The notes under the pieces: generated by a model
What the model was told of the DNA's origin: nothing
Databases searched by the model: none
What the model saw: only the letters and a program-made list of their open reading frames with translations
Source of the DNA: Paracentrotus lividus
Lineage: Eukaryota > Echinodermata > Echinoidea > Camarodonta > Echinidae
Assembly (NCBI GenBank): GCA_940671915.1
Contig: CALNVZ010003434.1
Location: forward strand, 43,919,700-43,983,699
Direction of reading: 5' to 3'
DNA length: 64,000 bases
Made by a program: the position numbers and the translations under genes
Shown here: in pieces, positions 37,101-44,966 of the stretch
Numbering within the stretch: position 1 is the first letter of the stretch
How the letters are laid out: the number at the start of each line of letters is the position of its first letter

Positions 37101-40100
37101 CTTCATTCCTTTAAATTTTAAATGAAAATAATGGTGTTGAAATTGATTTGTTTAAGATAATTACTAAAAGAAAATTAATTGGCCATCAAAATGTCAGCAC
37201 ACGTGAAACCAAAACCACGAAAGTTTAACCCCTACGTCAGCGTAGATCTTGCGTCTTCGCAAAGAGAAATAATAAAAACCGCGGGGGTTCTGTCGTATTA
37301 TTACAATTTTTTTTCATCCAGAGGCTAGATTACATGTGACTTTGATCTCACACGAGAGTGCAAATACCGGTATATGACAGCCTTTTAAATTTAGTATGTG
37401 AACATATCTACTTTGAAACTGGTCGAAGACGACGTGATCCACTCGGGCTCACCCATTACGATAGTGTGAGCCAAAACATATGTGGCTTAGGCCTTTAAAA
37501 TAAGGGACCAGGCTATTTCGTGGTCGTTGTCTATCCAGTGTAGTTGTTCGGGTGGGCAATTCGAGAAGCTCTATATTGGGAAGCGGGTTACAAAGTTGGT
37601 TATTTGAGAGGTTTTTGGGCTTTTTGATATTAAGTGCGGGGCAATAGTTCAGAGAGGTTCGAGTAATGAAGAGAGAGAGACGCAGTTGATCTGGAAGTTT
37701 CATGATTCGGATGTGTGTTGCCGGGTGGTTTTTTTGTCAATTGGTTCAGTCATGTAAGCTCATGAGTTTGCGATTAAAATTAACATAAAATTGGGAGGCG
37801 CCAGTGGACTGAATAAAGGGTAAATACGAATTACTAAAATATCATTTTTTGAACCCTGAGCTTGGATGATGGTGAACTGTCCTTACTTGGATAGCTGGTC
37901 ATTATATTATATTTTACGTCATGTCTAGAGAATTGTACCCTTTATCACCAATAACCCCCAAAAATATGTTTGTATAACATTGTTATATAAGATATCACCG
38001 CGCTTGGGAGAAGTTAAGCGGTAGCCCTCAAATGTCCACAGCACAAGTACCAGAAAACACAAAGAAAGCCCCGTCTTAACCCGCATGGCTCTGTGTATTA
38101 TTATAATTTTTTCATCCAAAAAAGCTAGAGTTTAATGTATCCTGCATCTCCTAATAATGATCATGACAAGTTTTAGATTTGTGAATTATTAATTTGCGCA
38201 AACATCTTGCGGCCTCCAAAATTGCGTCAAGAGCACGTTGGAGCCGCTCTCGGCACTGGAGGAAAGCTGGTGGGCTTCGTCATTTAAATTCTGGATTATT
38301 TTCCACTTTCATGGAATGGCTGAAATTAAGTTCTCCGGATACTTTAGGCATTATTCTGTATGCTCCAAATGAAAGGTTCGCAGTTTGCTTGATAAAGGTT
38401 CGGTGCGGACAGGGGCGTGTAGTGTTTGCAATCCAGCATTATAACTTGAGCTCTTTTATAATAGACTGGCACTAATGAGATAGTGGTGAGGAAAGACAGT
38501 TTACCGTGGGTACGTCGCTGTTGACAGACCACGAGCAGGTAGGTACTCGGTAGACGAATAACAATAATGTACATGGGACGGATGAGCTTCGTGATAGAAG
38601 AAGAATTTGGTCAGCAGTGGGACGAGTAGGCTAGAGTAGGTGAATGGTGTGGTCATGGCTCGTCAGGAGATTTTTGGCAGAAAAATACAACAAAAACAAA
38701 AACAACAAAAAGAACAAACAACAAACAAAACAAAAACAATCGTGACGAAAAACAAGAAATACATAGAAATTCATAACAAAATAAATACACAAGGAATTTA
38801 GTTTCGATATCAAAATTTTTTCAAGTGCAATTGTTAGGATATCTCATAAAGATTATGCAAACACCCAATTTAGCATTACACAGAAGCTGTAGTTTGTCAA
38901 TTAGAACAAAAATTATGACTTCATACAATGCGTAAATCTAATAATTATCATATTATAATTATTATTATGTGGATGGGAATTAACTGTTGTTCTTGTAGTT
39001 ACTACTCCACATCACTACCTCATGTGCGAATTTTCGGCGCGCTCGCGTCGCCAGCGATCAACAGCCAAGATCTATAGGGGAGCATCATAGGCCCCGTCGT
39101 CCCTACCGCCCGCCCTCCCCCAGTCTTGAGCGTACCAAAAATCCCCATTGACTGACTAGGGTTGAGTTCATAAAAAATTTTACACACGGATATAGTCATT
39201 GCTCGAATGTACATTTATGTGCAAAATGCATATATATTCATTTTTCTGTACAATTTGCCATAGGTCACACACGTGACGCATGACCACTAAAATGTCACAC
39301 CGTGACCCGACATCACGATATAAAATAATAGATTAAAAAATGAATATTTATCAGTAGAGTAATCCTATCCCAGATGATAGTTGTTTTGGTAACCAGGTCC
39401 ATACATGCATATCTCACCCAATGCGGTAGAAGAGAACAGTTTCATCAGTCTAACTAGGAATATTCAAAATGAATCTGAACTTTTTCAAAATCTATGGTCG
39501 TCTGTTGACTGGTGGAAGTCAGGACACTGACCCACTTCATTTTGACCTCTGACCTGTGAACACTGCAATATTGTAAATATCAAAAAATATTTACAAATGA
39601 TAGCCAACAAAATATATTAGCATGATATAAACATTAGATCAGTATATTTTTAAAATTGTTAGAGTTATGGCCAATTAAAGTCAAGATTTTGAATAATTTC
39701 GGTCACACACGTGACCAAGAATGGTCCTAATGCAGATAAAGAAAGGAAATTTTCCATGAGATTTTCATTGTCTTTATTCCATTCCAGATTTTCTTCTTCA
39801 TTCCATTCTACGACAACAAATTCAACTCCGTCCGGCTGGAACGCCTAAGGGTTGCCATGGCAACAGAATGCAGACTGGTCCCGAAGAGTAACCAGGAACC
39901 AGATGAGACGACCCCCATAGTAACCAGCAAGGCCACGCCCACAACCCCTCCACCGAGTCAAAACTTCCCAAGCTTCACAGAAACAACACCCACCACTGAT
40001 ACGAGACATGATACCATGGCAACGGGGCATTCCCATGAGGACACACCCACAAACATGGACACCTCTCCAGCAGCAACCAAGGAAGACGTTGACCCGTCTG

Positions 40101-40240
40101 TTGTAGTTACGGAACCGATTTCATCTGACGTGAACCAGATGGGGGCTGGAGTAAATGAAGCCAGTGCAGGGTTGGAAGGTAGCGATGAGGACTCAAAAAC
40201 AAACACTGCAGCCCAAAGTACAGAACCGGTCATTGCATGA
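25048..40240 (+). CDS. multi-exon gene with two alternative last exons (whole model)
   Basis: Predicted by joining exons at 25,048-25,148, 27,196-27,301, 28,147-28,257, 30,782-30,844 and then either 33,546-33,650 or 39,788-40,240. All donors are GT and acceptors AG. Phases agree: exon 1 ends two bases into a codon, exon 2 supplies the third base, and every later junction falls between codons. The products would be 161 or 277 residues. The order is a basic N-terminus, a helical acidic segment (LVDELVQAVNRVAEADP), a Trp-rich segment (IFNWTWAEWLDVVEIEFRDG), a hydrophobic stretch over the exon 4/5 joint, and a variable tail. I do not recognise the family. The alternation of an EFRDG strand with a late D-x-x-x-N-x-x-R-L motif faintly recalls DUF1499-type proteins, which is only an idea. 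The introns hold many transposons. Confidence 0.65.
25149..27195 (+). other. intron 1
   Basis: GTAAGT donor and TTTTTAATCTTCAG acceptor. It contains the low-complexity A run near 25,598-25,613 and the GTCC-bearing dispersed repeat at 26,343-27,135. I see nothing else in it. Confidence 0.5.
26343..27135 (+). repeat. dispersed repeat with (GTCC)n tract
   Basis: It opens ATGCCTCCGCCACCGAAGG, then GGTGCCGGAGGCATTATG (an internal hairpin), then a GTCC tract at 26,401-26,455, then three or four diverged internal copies of a block CGATAACTTAAGAACC...CAAACTTGG.TCATGT...GAGGTCA.....CAAAGGTCA about 120-170 bp long. It ends at CGGAGGCATGCC near 27,113, where the GGAGGCAT motif returns. This layout is common in echinoderm and amphioxus genomes. 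There is no coding capacity, and the open frames through GTCC (Ser-Val-Arg-Pro repeats) are spurious. Confidence 0.75.
27196..27301 (+). CDS. predicted exon 2
   Basis: A pyrimidine-rich acceptor (TTCTTTTTAATCTTCAG) and a GTATGT donor enclose one base plus 35 codons. The peptide begins WVALSGTADQ, continues LVDELVQAVNRVAEADP and ends TYAVRK. The acidic/hydrophobic spacing suggests an amphipathic helix. Clear codon-level coding character contrasts with the surrounding repeat and intron sequence. Confidence 0.8.
27302..28146 (+). other. intron 2
   Basis: GTATGT to AACAG. AT-rich; no repeat or RNA gene recognised. Confidence 0.6.
28147..28257 (+). CDS. predicted exon 3
   Basis: 37 codons in phase 0 at both ends, between AACAG and GTATAC. 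The peptide starts VDREKHKVQIFNWTWAEW and continues LDVVEIEFRDGANGG. Three Trp within seven residues followed by an alternating hydrophobic strand is an unusual, well-constrained signature and useful as a search probe. Confidence 0.85.
28258..30781 (+). other. intron 3
   Basis: Contains a 16-nt A run at 28,634-28,650 and a 1.6 kb TIR element (28,962-30,555). The remainder shows nothing recognisable. Confidence 0.55.
28962..30555. mobile_element. 1.6 kb TIR element with CRE-like sites in both ends
   Basis: The left end contains GGGCCCCATTTTCAGG, then ATGACGTCACACCTTGGA (29,017-29,034). The right end contains CCAAGGTGTGACGTCACAAG (30,490-30,509), then CCGAGCGGCCCATTTGGGGG. The terminal ~70 bp are therefore imperfect inverted repeats containing a palindromic TGACGTCA. 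No transposase frame is present. An unassigned non-autonomous DNA transposon is the best reading. Confidence 0.65.
30782..30844 (+). CDS. predicted exon 4 (hydrophobic)
   Basis: 21 codons, phase 0 on both sides, between TCCTTATCAG and GTAAGT. The peptide runs CFSFSSGFLPTW then FPLCFIFNV. It forms the first half of a hydrophobic stretch that either last exon completes, suggesting membrane association (one segment or a re-entrant loop). Its small size and symmetrical phase mean it could be skipped without breaking the frame. Confidence 0.75.
31111..31782. mobile_element. TIR element, pogo/Tigger-like ends, TA flanks
   Basis: The left end is CAGTCCACTCCAGTTATAA and the right end, reverse-complemented, is CAGTCCACTCCTGTTATAA, 18 of 19 identical. 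Both sides are flanked by TA, the target duplication expected of the Tc1/mariner-pogo superfamily. The interior holds an unrelated LINE tail rather than a transposase, so it is a non-autonomous composite. Confidence 0.8.
31365..31741 (+). pseudogene. L2/CR1-like LINE 3' end
   Basis: The translation shows CPPRNLRSQSKSQLVSL, a broken segment, then NKLPNNLRQTDTLENF and LLKTYLF, the hallmark end of L2/CR1 reverse transcriptases, with stops and a frameshift. The untranslated tail has GCGCATAGGT, a GCGCTATACAAGAAT motif and terminal ATT repeats, as in L2-type 3' ends. It lies wholly inside the TIR element. Confidence 0.75.
31836..32445 (+). pseudogene. L2/CR1-like LINE reverse transcriptase fragment
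   Basis: Conserved blocks in order: HIRAVCKSASYGM, then SHLDYCNSIFSGLP, LQRIHNTAARLVT, HITPILRSLHWLP, FKVFLLAYKIL, a stop, then GQAPKYLLNL, PSRPLRSSF and a frameshifted end. This is the post-palm and thumb region of an L2/CR1 LINE. The open 83-codon frame at 31,938-32,189 is the best preserved part and is not a host gene. The tail ends near 32,640 in GAATT repeats. Confidence 0.85.
32757..32857. repeat. perfect 43-bp inverted repeat
   Basis: Two exactly complementary 43-bp arms, 32,757-32,799 and 32,815-32,857, separated by 15 bp (AGAGTCGAAGACGAG). Both begin or end with GTGCAATATGAGATATATTC or its complement. In RNA it would be a 101-nt hairpin. It probably belongs to a longer element, as GAGTGCAATATT reappears at 33,133-33,144. 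Confidence 0.95.
33003..33097. repeat. 52-bp-period tandem duplication
   Basis: A 43-bp block starting CTATTATGACGTAAATTG is repeated exactly at 33,003 and 33,055, separated by AGATGTGTG. Confidence 0.95.
33460..33483. repeat. (ATT)n microsatellite
   Basis: Eight ATT units upstream of the exon 5a acceptor. With the following T-rich tract it may lengthen the polypyrimidine tract. Confidence 0.9.
33546..33650 (+). CDS. alternative last exon 5a (short tail)
   Basis: Acceptor CTTCTGTTTACAG, then 34 codons and TAG. The peptide starts LLFFIPFLDIGLNSRRLK and ends with a short basic tail (SSCELQKSK). About half of the first 27 residues match exon 5b, including FFIPF, D, NS, R-L, RL and AM, so the two exons arose by duplication. 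Spliced to exon 4 it makes a 161-residue protein with a hydrophobic segment just before an Arg/Lys-rich C-terminus. Confidence 0.75.
   Translation: MLFFIPFLDIGLNSRRLKRLQKAMDSSCELQKSK
33919..33924 (+). promoter_or_regulatory. candidate poly(A) signal for exon 5a
   Basis: AATAAA 269 bases after the exon 5a stop and just before the foldback element. It is the closest canonical hexamer on the plus strand. Another lies at 36,862. Confidence 0.4.
33953..36330. mobile_element. TU-like foldback element with tandem-repeat arms
   Basis: The outer left arm is five 16-bp repeats (CCGATAGTCCGCGGGT and variants), then a G tract, then ~26-bp repeats of the type GGTTCGTTATTCCGAAAATA. The right arm, from about 35,650, is the complement: TTTTCGGAATAACGAACC repeats, a C-rich tract, then GGACTATCGGACCCGCGG repeats ending at ACTATCGGGATGACC. 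The ~660-bp middle is non-repetitive. Inside the left arm, a block with CTATGGCGAAGCCAGGAAAA occurs twice (34,430 and 34,867), part of a ~440-bp direct duplication. Modular foldbacks with short tandem repeats in the outer arms are the defining plan of sea urchin TU elements; identity with TU is inference. Confidence 0.85.
34217..34985. repeat. internal direct duplication within the foldback arm
   Basis: A segment with TTCGTTATTCCCAGTTTTCG, CTATATAAAAGC and GTTCATTTAGTCCG occurs three times (about 34,222, 34,540 and 34,725). Two of the copies carry on into the CTATGGCGAAGCC block and the GCTGATCTATCTTTACTT end. Confidence 0.9.
36331..37009. other. no gene seen
   Basis: AT-rich; a poly(A) hexamer AATAAA at 36,862-36,867 on the plus strand could serve exon 5a transcripts that read through the foldback. 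Confidence 0.4.
37010..37340 (+). repeat. direct repeat, clean copy
   Basis: First copy of a ~330-bp block repeated in degraded form at 37,800-38,140: ATCATTTCTTTGACCCTAGA, TCCTTACTTATGATTATTG, TCTGTCGTATTATTACAA and TTTTTTCATCCAGAGGCTAG all have counterparts in order. Confidence 0.8.
37400..38640. other. suspected second block of uncorrected fill
   Basis: The block at 37,800-38,140 repeats the clean 37,010-37,340 in the same orientation with many single-base indels, and the surrounding sequence has no features. As in the 1.86-19.85 kb block, a raw read overlapping its own flank is the simplest explanation. The open frames in it (for example 38,194-38,475) have no recognisable content. Confidence 0.5.
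39030..39140 (-). repeat. GC-rich dispersed repeat
   Basis: Read on the minus strand: TTTTTGGTACGCTC, GGGGGAGGGCGGGCGG, GGGGCCTATGATGCTCC, AGATCTTGGC, then a GCGACGCGAGCGCGCC end. The same module occurs in noisy form at 6,300-6,400 and 18,280-18,360. Confidence 0.6.
39263..39715. repeat. paired GGTCACACACGTGAC motifs
   Basis: The same 15-mer occurs at 39,263-39,277 and 39,701-39,715, in the intron immediately before exon 5b. Each holds a CACGTG core. A GACGCATGACC next to the first and CCAAGAATGGTCC next to the second suggest that they are the ends of a ~450-bp element. Confidence 0.5.
39788..40240 (+). CDS. alternative last exon 5b (long Thr/Ser/Pro-rich tail)
   Basis: Acceptor TTCCATTCCAG, then 150 codons and TGA in phase 0. 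The first 27 residues (IFFFIPFYDNKFNSVRLE and on to RLRVAMATE) are homologous to exon 5a. The remaining ~123 residues are low-complexity, rich in Thr, Ser, Pro and Ala, with acidic patches (EDVDPS, GSDEDS) and few bulky hydrophobics, so probably disordered and open to phosphorylation or O-glycosylation. Codon quality is good throughout. A scan starting at the internal ATG (39,857) would miss the conserved first 23 codons. Spliced to exon 4 it gives a 277-residue protein. Confidence 0.8.
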   Translation: MFFFIPFYDNKFNSVRLERLRVAMATECRLVPKSNQEPDETTPIVTSKATPTTPPPSQNFPSFTETTPTTDTRHDTMATGHSHEDTPTNMDTSPAATKEDVDPSVVVTEPISSDVNQMGAGVNEASAGLEGSDEDSKTNTAAQSTEPVIA

Positions 40241-40772
40241 AATTAAACACTCCCGTGAGAAAGAAAGGATTTTAACCCACATGGATGGTCAATGTTTCTA
40301 TTGTGTTTTTATCAAAATCTTCCTTAAAGGAATTGAAATGGTTTATGTGTAGTTCACTCTCTTTATAAGGAAGAAAATTGCCCTGAAATTACAGAATCCT
40401 ATTATGTTGAATGTGTTGGCACATTCTAAGATACGCATGTGAACATGTTTGTAATTGGAACTCGGAAAATTGGTTTGTTGTTAAGATATATTATAGAACT
40501 CATGCTAAGAATGTTGAATAATCCTGTCCTCTGATTGGTCGAAAATCTGGTCATAGTTTTAGCCAGGCCTGGCCAGGAGGCTGAGCGTTCAATAGTCGTT
40601 TTTGATAGTCATTTTTCAACCGCAGTCAATTGTTCACGTATGCGCTCGCCTCTCTTTACACGCACTTTGCAACAGGATGGGCGCTGACATTTTGTGCACT
40701 AAATTTCACATTTCCGAAAGTTTTTCTTCGGTATATTTTTTCTTCGGTATAAGTTTTTCTTCGATATATAAA
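40241..40772 (+). other. probable 3' untranslated region of exon 5b
   Basis: No coding features. The first canonical AATAAA on the plus strand that I find is at 41,005-41,010, beyond the hairpin at 40,776-40,935. Confidence 0.4.
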
Positions 40773-40775
40773 ATA

Positions 40776-40935
40776 TATAGTGACTGCTTTAATATTCGGG
40801 GCATAGTTGTTTCTAAAGGCTCTCGGGGGCCTTCCATCCAGCTATGACCTCTCGGCAAGCCTCGGGGTCATAGCTGGATGGAAGGCCCCCTCGAGCTTTA
40901 GAAACAACTATTGCACCTCATGGCAGTCACTATAT
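40776..40935. repeat. 160-bp inverted repeat
   Basis: Arms of about 75 bp. ATATAGTGACTGC opposes GCAGTCACTATAT, TAGTTGTTTCTAAAG opposes CTTTAGAAACAACTA, and GGCCTTCCATCCAGCTATGA opposes its complement. The centre is near 40,855. It is a likely small foldback element and, being downstream of exon 5b, would be a stem in its 3' untranslated region. Confidence 0.9.
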
Positions 40936-40955
40936 CTATACTATCATATTCTTGC

Positions 40956-40976
40956 ACATTATAATGGGAGTGGACT
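40956..40976. mobile_element. lone pogo-like TIR end
   Basis: CATTATAATGGGAGTGGACTG is the complement of the terminal sequence shared with the elements at 1395 and 31,111. No matching left end was found nearby. Confidence 0.6.
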
Positions 40977-41004
40977 GTAATATGTTGTAGAGTATTGAAA
41001 AGAA

Positions 41005-41010
41005 AATAAA
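41005..41010 (+). promoter_or_regulatory. candidate poly(A) signal for exon 5b
   Basis: AATAAA 765 bases after the exon 5b stop. Confidence 0.35.
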
Positions 41011-41629
41011 TATGCAGATGGGAAAAGACTACATTTACTTCATGAAATGTTAACATACATGTAATACATCTATACGTTAAATTCATAATCTAATGACTTT
41101 GTTATTTATTTGTATGTTAACCTCTTTTGGACTTAGCCAAAATGTTACTTTTTCATAGAATATCAAAAGAAAATACCAAAGCGGAAAATTGTGGGCTTTC
41201 AAGCATTTAGAAGCTATAATGTTTCAAATTTACATGCAAGATTGGCATTGTATGAATTTTAAGACCTTTAAAAGGCAATCTATTGTTTTAAATATTACAA
41301 TAGGATTTTTTAACTCAAAAGCATGGAAAGAAGCCGAACAGATGGTGATTTTTTGCATTAATTATTATGTATGCATGATATTCTTTTTTTTTCAACAACA
41401 GTGCAGTACTTATTACATAGATATAGATGTATTATTTTACTGAACTTGGAAAATAATGTTTTCCTTACCAAAACAGTATTGCACTGTGAGCCAAAGATAA
41501 TTTAAATATGCAAATACTGTATATGCAATTTCCATGTCATCTGTGGAATACATGTTCTACTTTGCCTTATTGATTGATGTTTAAGTTACAGAGTGTTAAT
41601 CTAACAGATATTGGTTCCCAACTAATTGG

Positions 41630-41777
41630 CCCGAATTCACAAACGTGGTTTAGTTAGTCCATGGTCTAAATCAATTGTTTAAAACCACGGATTAGACCAT
41701 GGTCTAAATTATGTTATTACAAAACCACCTATTGAGACCATGGACTAACTAAACCACGTAGTGGAAATTCGGCCTTA
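41630..41777. mobile_element. small palindromic MITE, copy 1
   Basis: GGCCCGAATTCACAAACGTG at the left and TTCGGCC at the right, with GTTAGTCCATGGTCTAAAT and its complement repeated as nested inverted repeats. There is no coding capacity. Confidence 0.8.
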
Positions 41778-42740
41778 GTGTCTTCCAATTGAACAACTGC
41801 CACAAAACACCCAATAGTTGTAACAACATTTGCAAAGACAGTTATTCTCAAATCTGGATACTGTATTAATAGTATATATATAATATATATATATATATAT
41901 ATTATATACATATATATAATATATTACTATAAGCGTAGATAAACATGATACACAGCCATAGGGCAACTCTTTTATTAATTTTAAATTGAACAAGCAGTTG
42001 AAGATCATATATATATATATATATTATAAAACACACTGCTGAGAAATCTATCCTATGACATCTATACGTGCTAATGCTTGGAGGTCAGAGCAGTCATATA
42101 TACTATATATAATATTAATATATGATTACTTTGTTATTAAAGCTTGACAATCTGTAGTTAGAGAAATCAATTATACAATAAAGGTTCAATGTTATAACTC
42201 TAGTTAGTCCATGGATCTAAATCAATTGTTTAAAACCACGGATTTAGACCATGGTCTAAATTTGTATTCACAAACCACCTGATTTAGACCATGGACTAAC
42301 TAACCACGTTTGTGAATCGGCCTTAGTGTCTTCCAATTGAACCACTTGCCACAAAACCACATAATTTGTAACAACATTGCAAATGACAGGGTTATTCTCA
42401 CATCTGGGATACTTTATAATATATATAATATTATATATATATAATATATACTTTAATACACATAAGCATAGATTATACAGTTATAACAGCACATGGGCAA
42501 CTCTTTATTTCTTAATCTGTAACATAAAGAACATGGGGCAACGATATAAGTTACATATATTATATATAAACACACACTGGAGAATCTATTCCTATGACTT
42601 CAGTATCAGTGCTCATGCTTGAGGCAGAGCAGCTATATATATATATATATATATATATATTACTTCGTTATAAAGCTTGAAATCTGTAGTTAGAGAAAAC
42701 ACATGTATACAATAAAGGTTCAATGTATAACTTCTGGCTG
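41648..42740. repeat. ~545-bp tandem duplication with indel-type differences
   Basis: 41,648-42,195 is repeated at 42,196-42,740. Both contain the MITE, CTTAGTGTCTTCCAATTGAA, ATTCTCA.ATCTGG, AT microsatellites, GCAGAGCAG or CAGAGCAG, and AATAAAGGTTCAATGT. Differences are mostly one-base indels, again suggesting uncorrected read sequence overlapping a contig end. Confidence 0.85.
41870..41930. repeat. (AT)n microsatellite
   Basis: Long AT tract, with related tracts at 42,007-42,027, 42,418-42,450 and 42,634-42,660. Confidence 0.9.
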
Positions 42741-43100
42741 CTTATTGTTGGATTTAAGCCGACGGGTTATGGTCTTTTTGCATTTTCTACACTTATTAAC
42801 CACATGGTCTAATCAACAAAAAGTCTCAACATCAATTTAGTCGATTAATCATCGGATAATATGATTGGAAAATAAATGCGTACCTAATTACATGTATATT
42901 AGATGAAATGAATATCAGCTCAGTGTATGCCATAGTCGTTTGTTGCAATTGCATATAGAACTGTGGGCCTCAATTGTAATAATCATATTTTTTCCTTCTT
43001 TGTAATTAAACAGTACTGCTTGTTTCATGTCTACGGAATGATATCCGGGGTTTCACCCAACACATGCCTTTTTCAATTATTTTTGTTAGATATTGAAAAT

Positions 43101-43103
<3 letters not shown>

Positions 43104-43170
<67 letters not shown>
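43104..43170. repeat. 67-nt T homopolymer
   Basis: Unbroken run of T. Its true length is doubtful in any assembly. It generates a spurious polylysine frame on the minus strand. Confidence 0.95.
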
Positions 43171-43172
<2 letters not shown>

Positions 43173-43605
43173 CGCTACAATGCAGAACCAGATAATTAAT
43201 GATAATCAAAACTTTTGAATAAGGCATAATCGTTGTGTAACAAAGGTAAGTTAATAATCATTACTTTTACTTTGCATAATTCTTCAATGGAATATTAGTA
43301 AAGAACTTTGCATGCCGCACATCATTTATCGTCATACAATGTTTTGCCTTTGTGTTCTTGCTGTTGCTGCGAATGTTGAGTGATTGGTACTGTTCAAACC
43401 ATTCATAAACTATTTTATCACATGTATATGAATTATATGACTTGTTTTTTTTTTTTTCTAATTGAATTCATAATGGTGTTTGTGAGTCTTTTTTGTTCTG
43501 TATTCATTAGTATATTATGAAAATTTGACACATCCTGAAATGGGTTCACAGAATGTACCCGTAGCATATTGCTTTAAAATTCTGAGTAAAGCCTGGGAAT
43601 TTAAA

Positions 43606-44204
43606 TTTAAAGGGGAATTACCCTCTCAGAAAAATTTGGCTTCAGTGAATGGAGACAAATCCTAAAGACATATTTGTAAAAGTTTCAGAAAAATTAGGCA
43701 ATGAATAAAAGAGATATGAATTTTTAGAATTTGAGATCACTTATGACATGGAGATCCTTAAATTGGCAACGGGACCATGATGTGTGATGCCATGCAGGGA
43801 GATCTCTTCTATACCTATTGTACACATTTTACTAAAATCATCTTTTTTCTCAACTCTAAAGGCAGAACAGAAAGTCTTTTTATGGGATGACAGGTAATTA
43901 TATGAATCAAATAACAAATCATGCGCACAAAATCTTTTCTATTATTAGAATATATTGGATATAAAGAGACATTTTAAATACTTTTTGTCCACACCATATG
44001 GATACTTCTCCCTGTATGACATCACACATGGTGACCGCGTTGCCAATGGGAGATTTCCTATACCATTAGAGATCTCAACTTTCAGATTCTCATAACTTCC
44101 TTATTATTTATCTGATTTTTACCAAATCTTCACTGAGGTCGTTATTTGATTTTTCTACATCCACAATAAGCCAGTTGTCTATAGAGGGTTAATTCTCCTT
44201 TAAA
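43606..44204. mobile_element. ~600-bp TIR element
   Basis: It begins TTTAAAGGGGAATTACCCTC and ends with the near-complement GAGGGTTAATTCTCCTTTAA. The arms extend about 180 bp: ATTTTTAGAATTTGAGATC against GATCTCAACTTTCAGATTC, GGCAACGGG against CGTTGCCAAT, and GATGTGTGATGCCATGCAGG against the matching CTGTATGACATCACACAT. There is no transposase. Confidence 0.85.
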
Positions 44205-44966
44205 GCCAGTACGAACTTACAACCTCGTGTAGCACCACCTCAAGTCCTCAACTACTCGATTCTGCCCTGATTCCTAACCCATAATGCAACATCCTGATAG
44301 TGTATTCTCATAATTCAGGCTCATTTGAATGAAAACATACTTTTTATCTTCTCAATTCATTCACATCGTGATTATATGTTGCCAAGTAACAAAGCACATA
44401 CTTTTCCCCCTCAAAGCATTTTAGTTTGACAATACAAATTAAATTGTAGGTTAATTACACATACACCGTTTTGTTAATAGTTATCTCTTCAAAAGTGTAT
44501 GAGCTTTTTAGATGTGCTTTCACACAAAGTTTCAATGGAAAATCAATCTCAATCTGCTATTTTGATAACACAAGTCATGAGAGTGTTGCTCAGTTCGCTC
44601 TCCCTTAAGGGATGAGGCAAAACAAGCTCATGTACTTAAAATAAAGACATACTAAGTTGAAAACATGATCGGTATTGTTTACCCCTGGCAATACGGCTAT
44701 ACGTACTTTCATCATCCCCCCATCCGCTTATGGGAGGGGGGGGGTATGTTTGGAGTATGTTTGGGGTTGATATTTTACCCATAATCAAGGCGTTTTATCT
44801 TCATTTTGGTTAACGACTCGACAGCGTGTATATGGGATACCCAGGAGGATAAATTCTATAAAAGAGCCTATAAAAGTTCTTTCCTTGACTAGTTATTGGC
44901 TGCAGCTTGGGATTTGAATTCCACTGTACGCACTTTGAGCTTATTGGAAGACAGGCGCATTATAAA
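44205..44966. other. no gene seen
   Basis: Unremarkable sequence with a G tract near 44,740. Confidence 0.4.

Noticed and set aside
39857..40240. Stand-alone 127-codon gene starting at the internal ATG
   Set aside because: The frame is open upstream to a good splice acceptor at 39,787, and the upstream 23 codons are conserved with exon 5a.
43006..43227. Lysine-rich 73-codon minus-strand frame
   Set aside because: It is the translation of the 67-nt T run.
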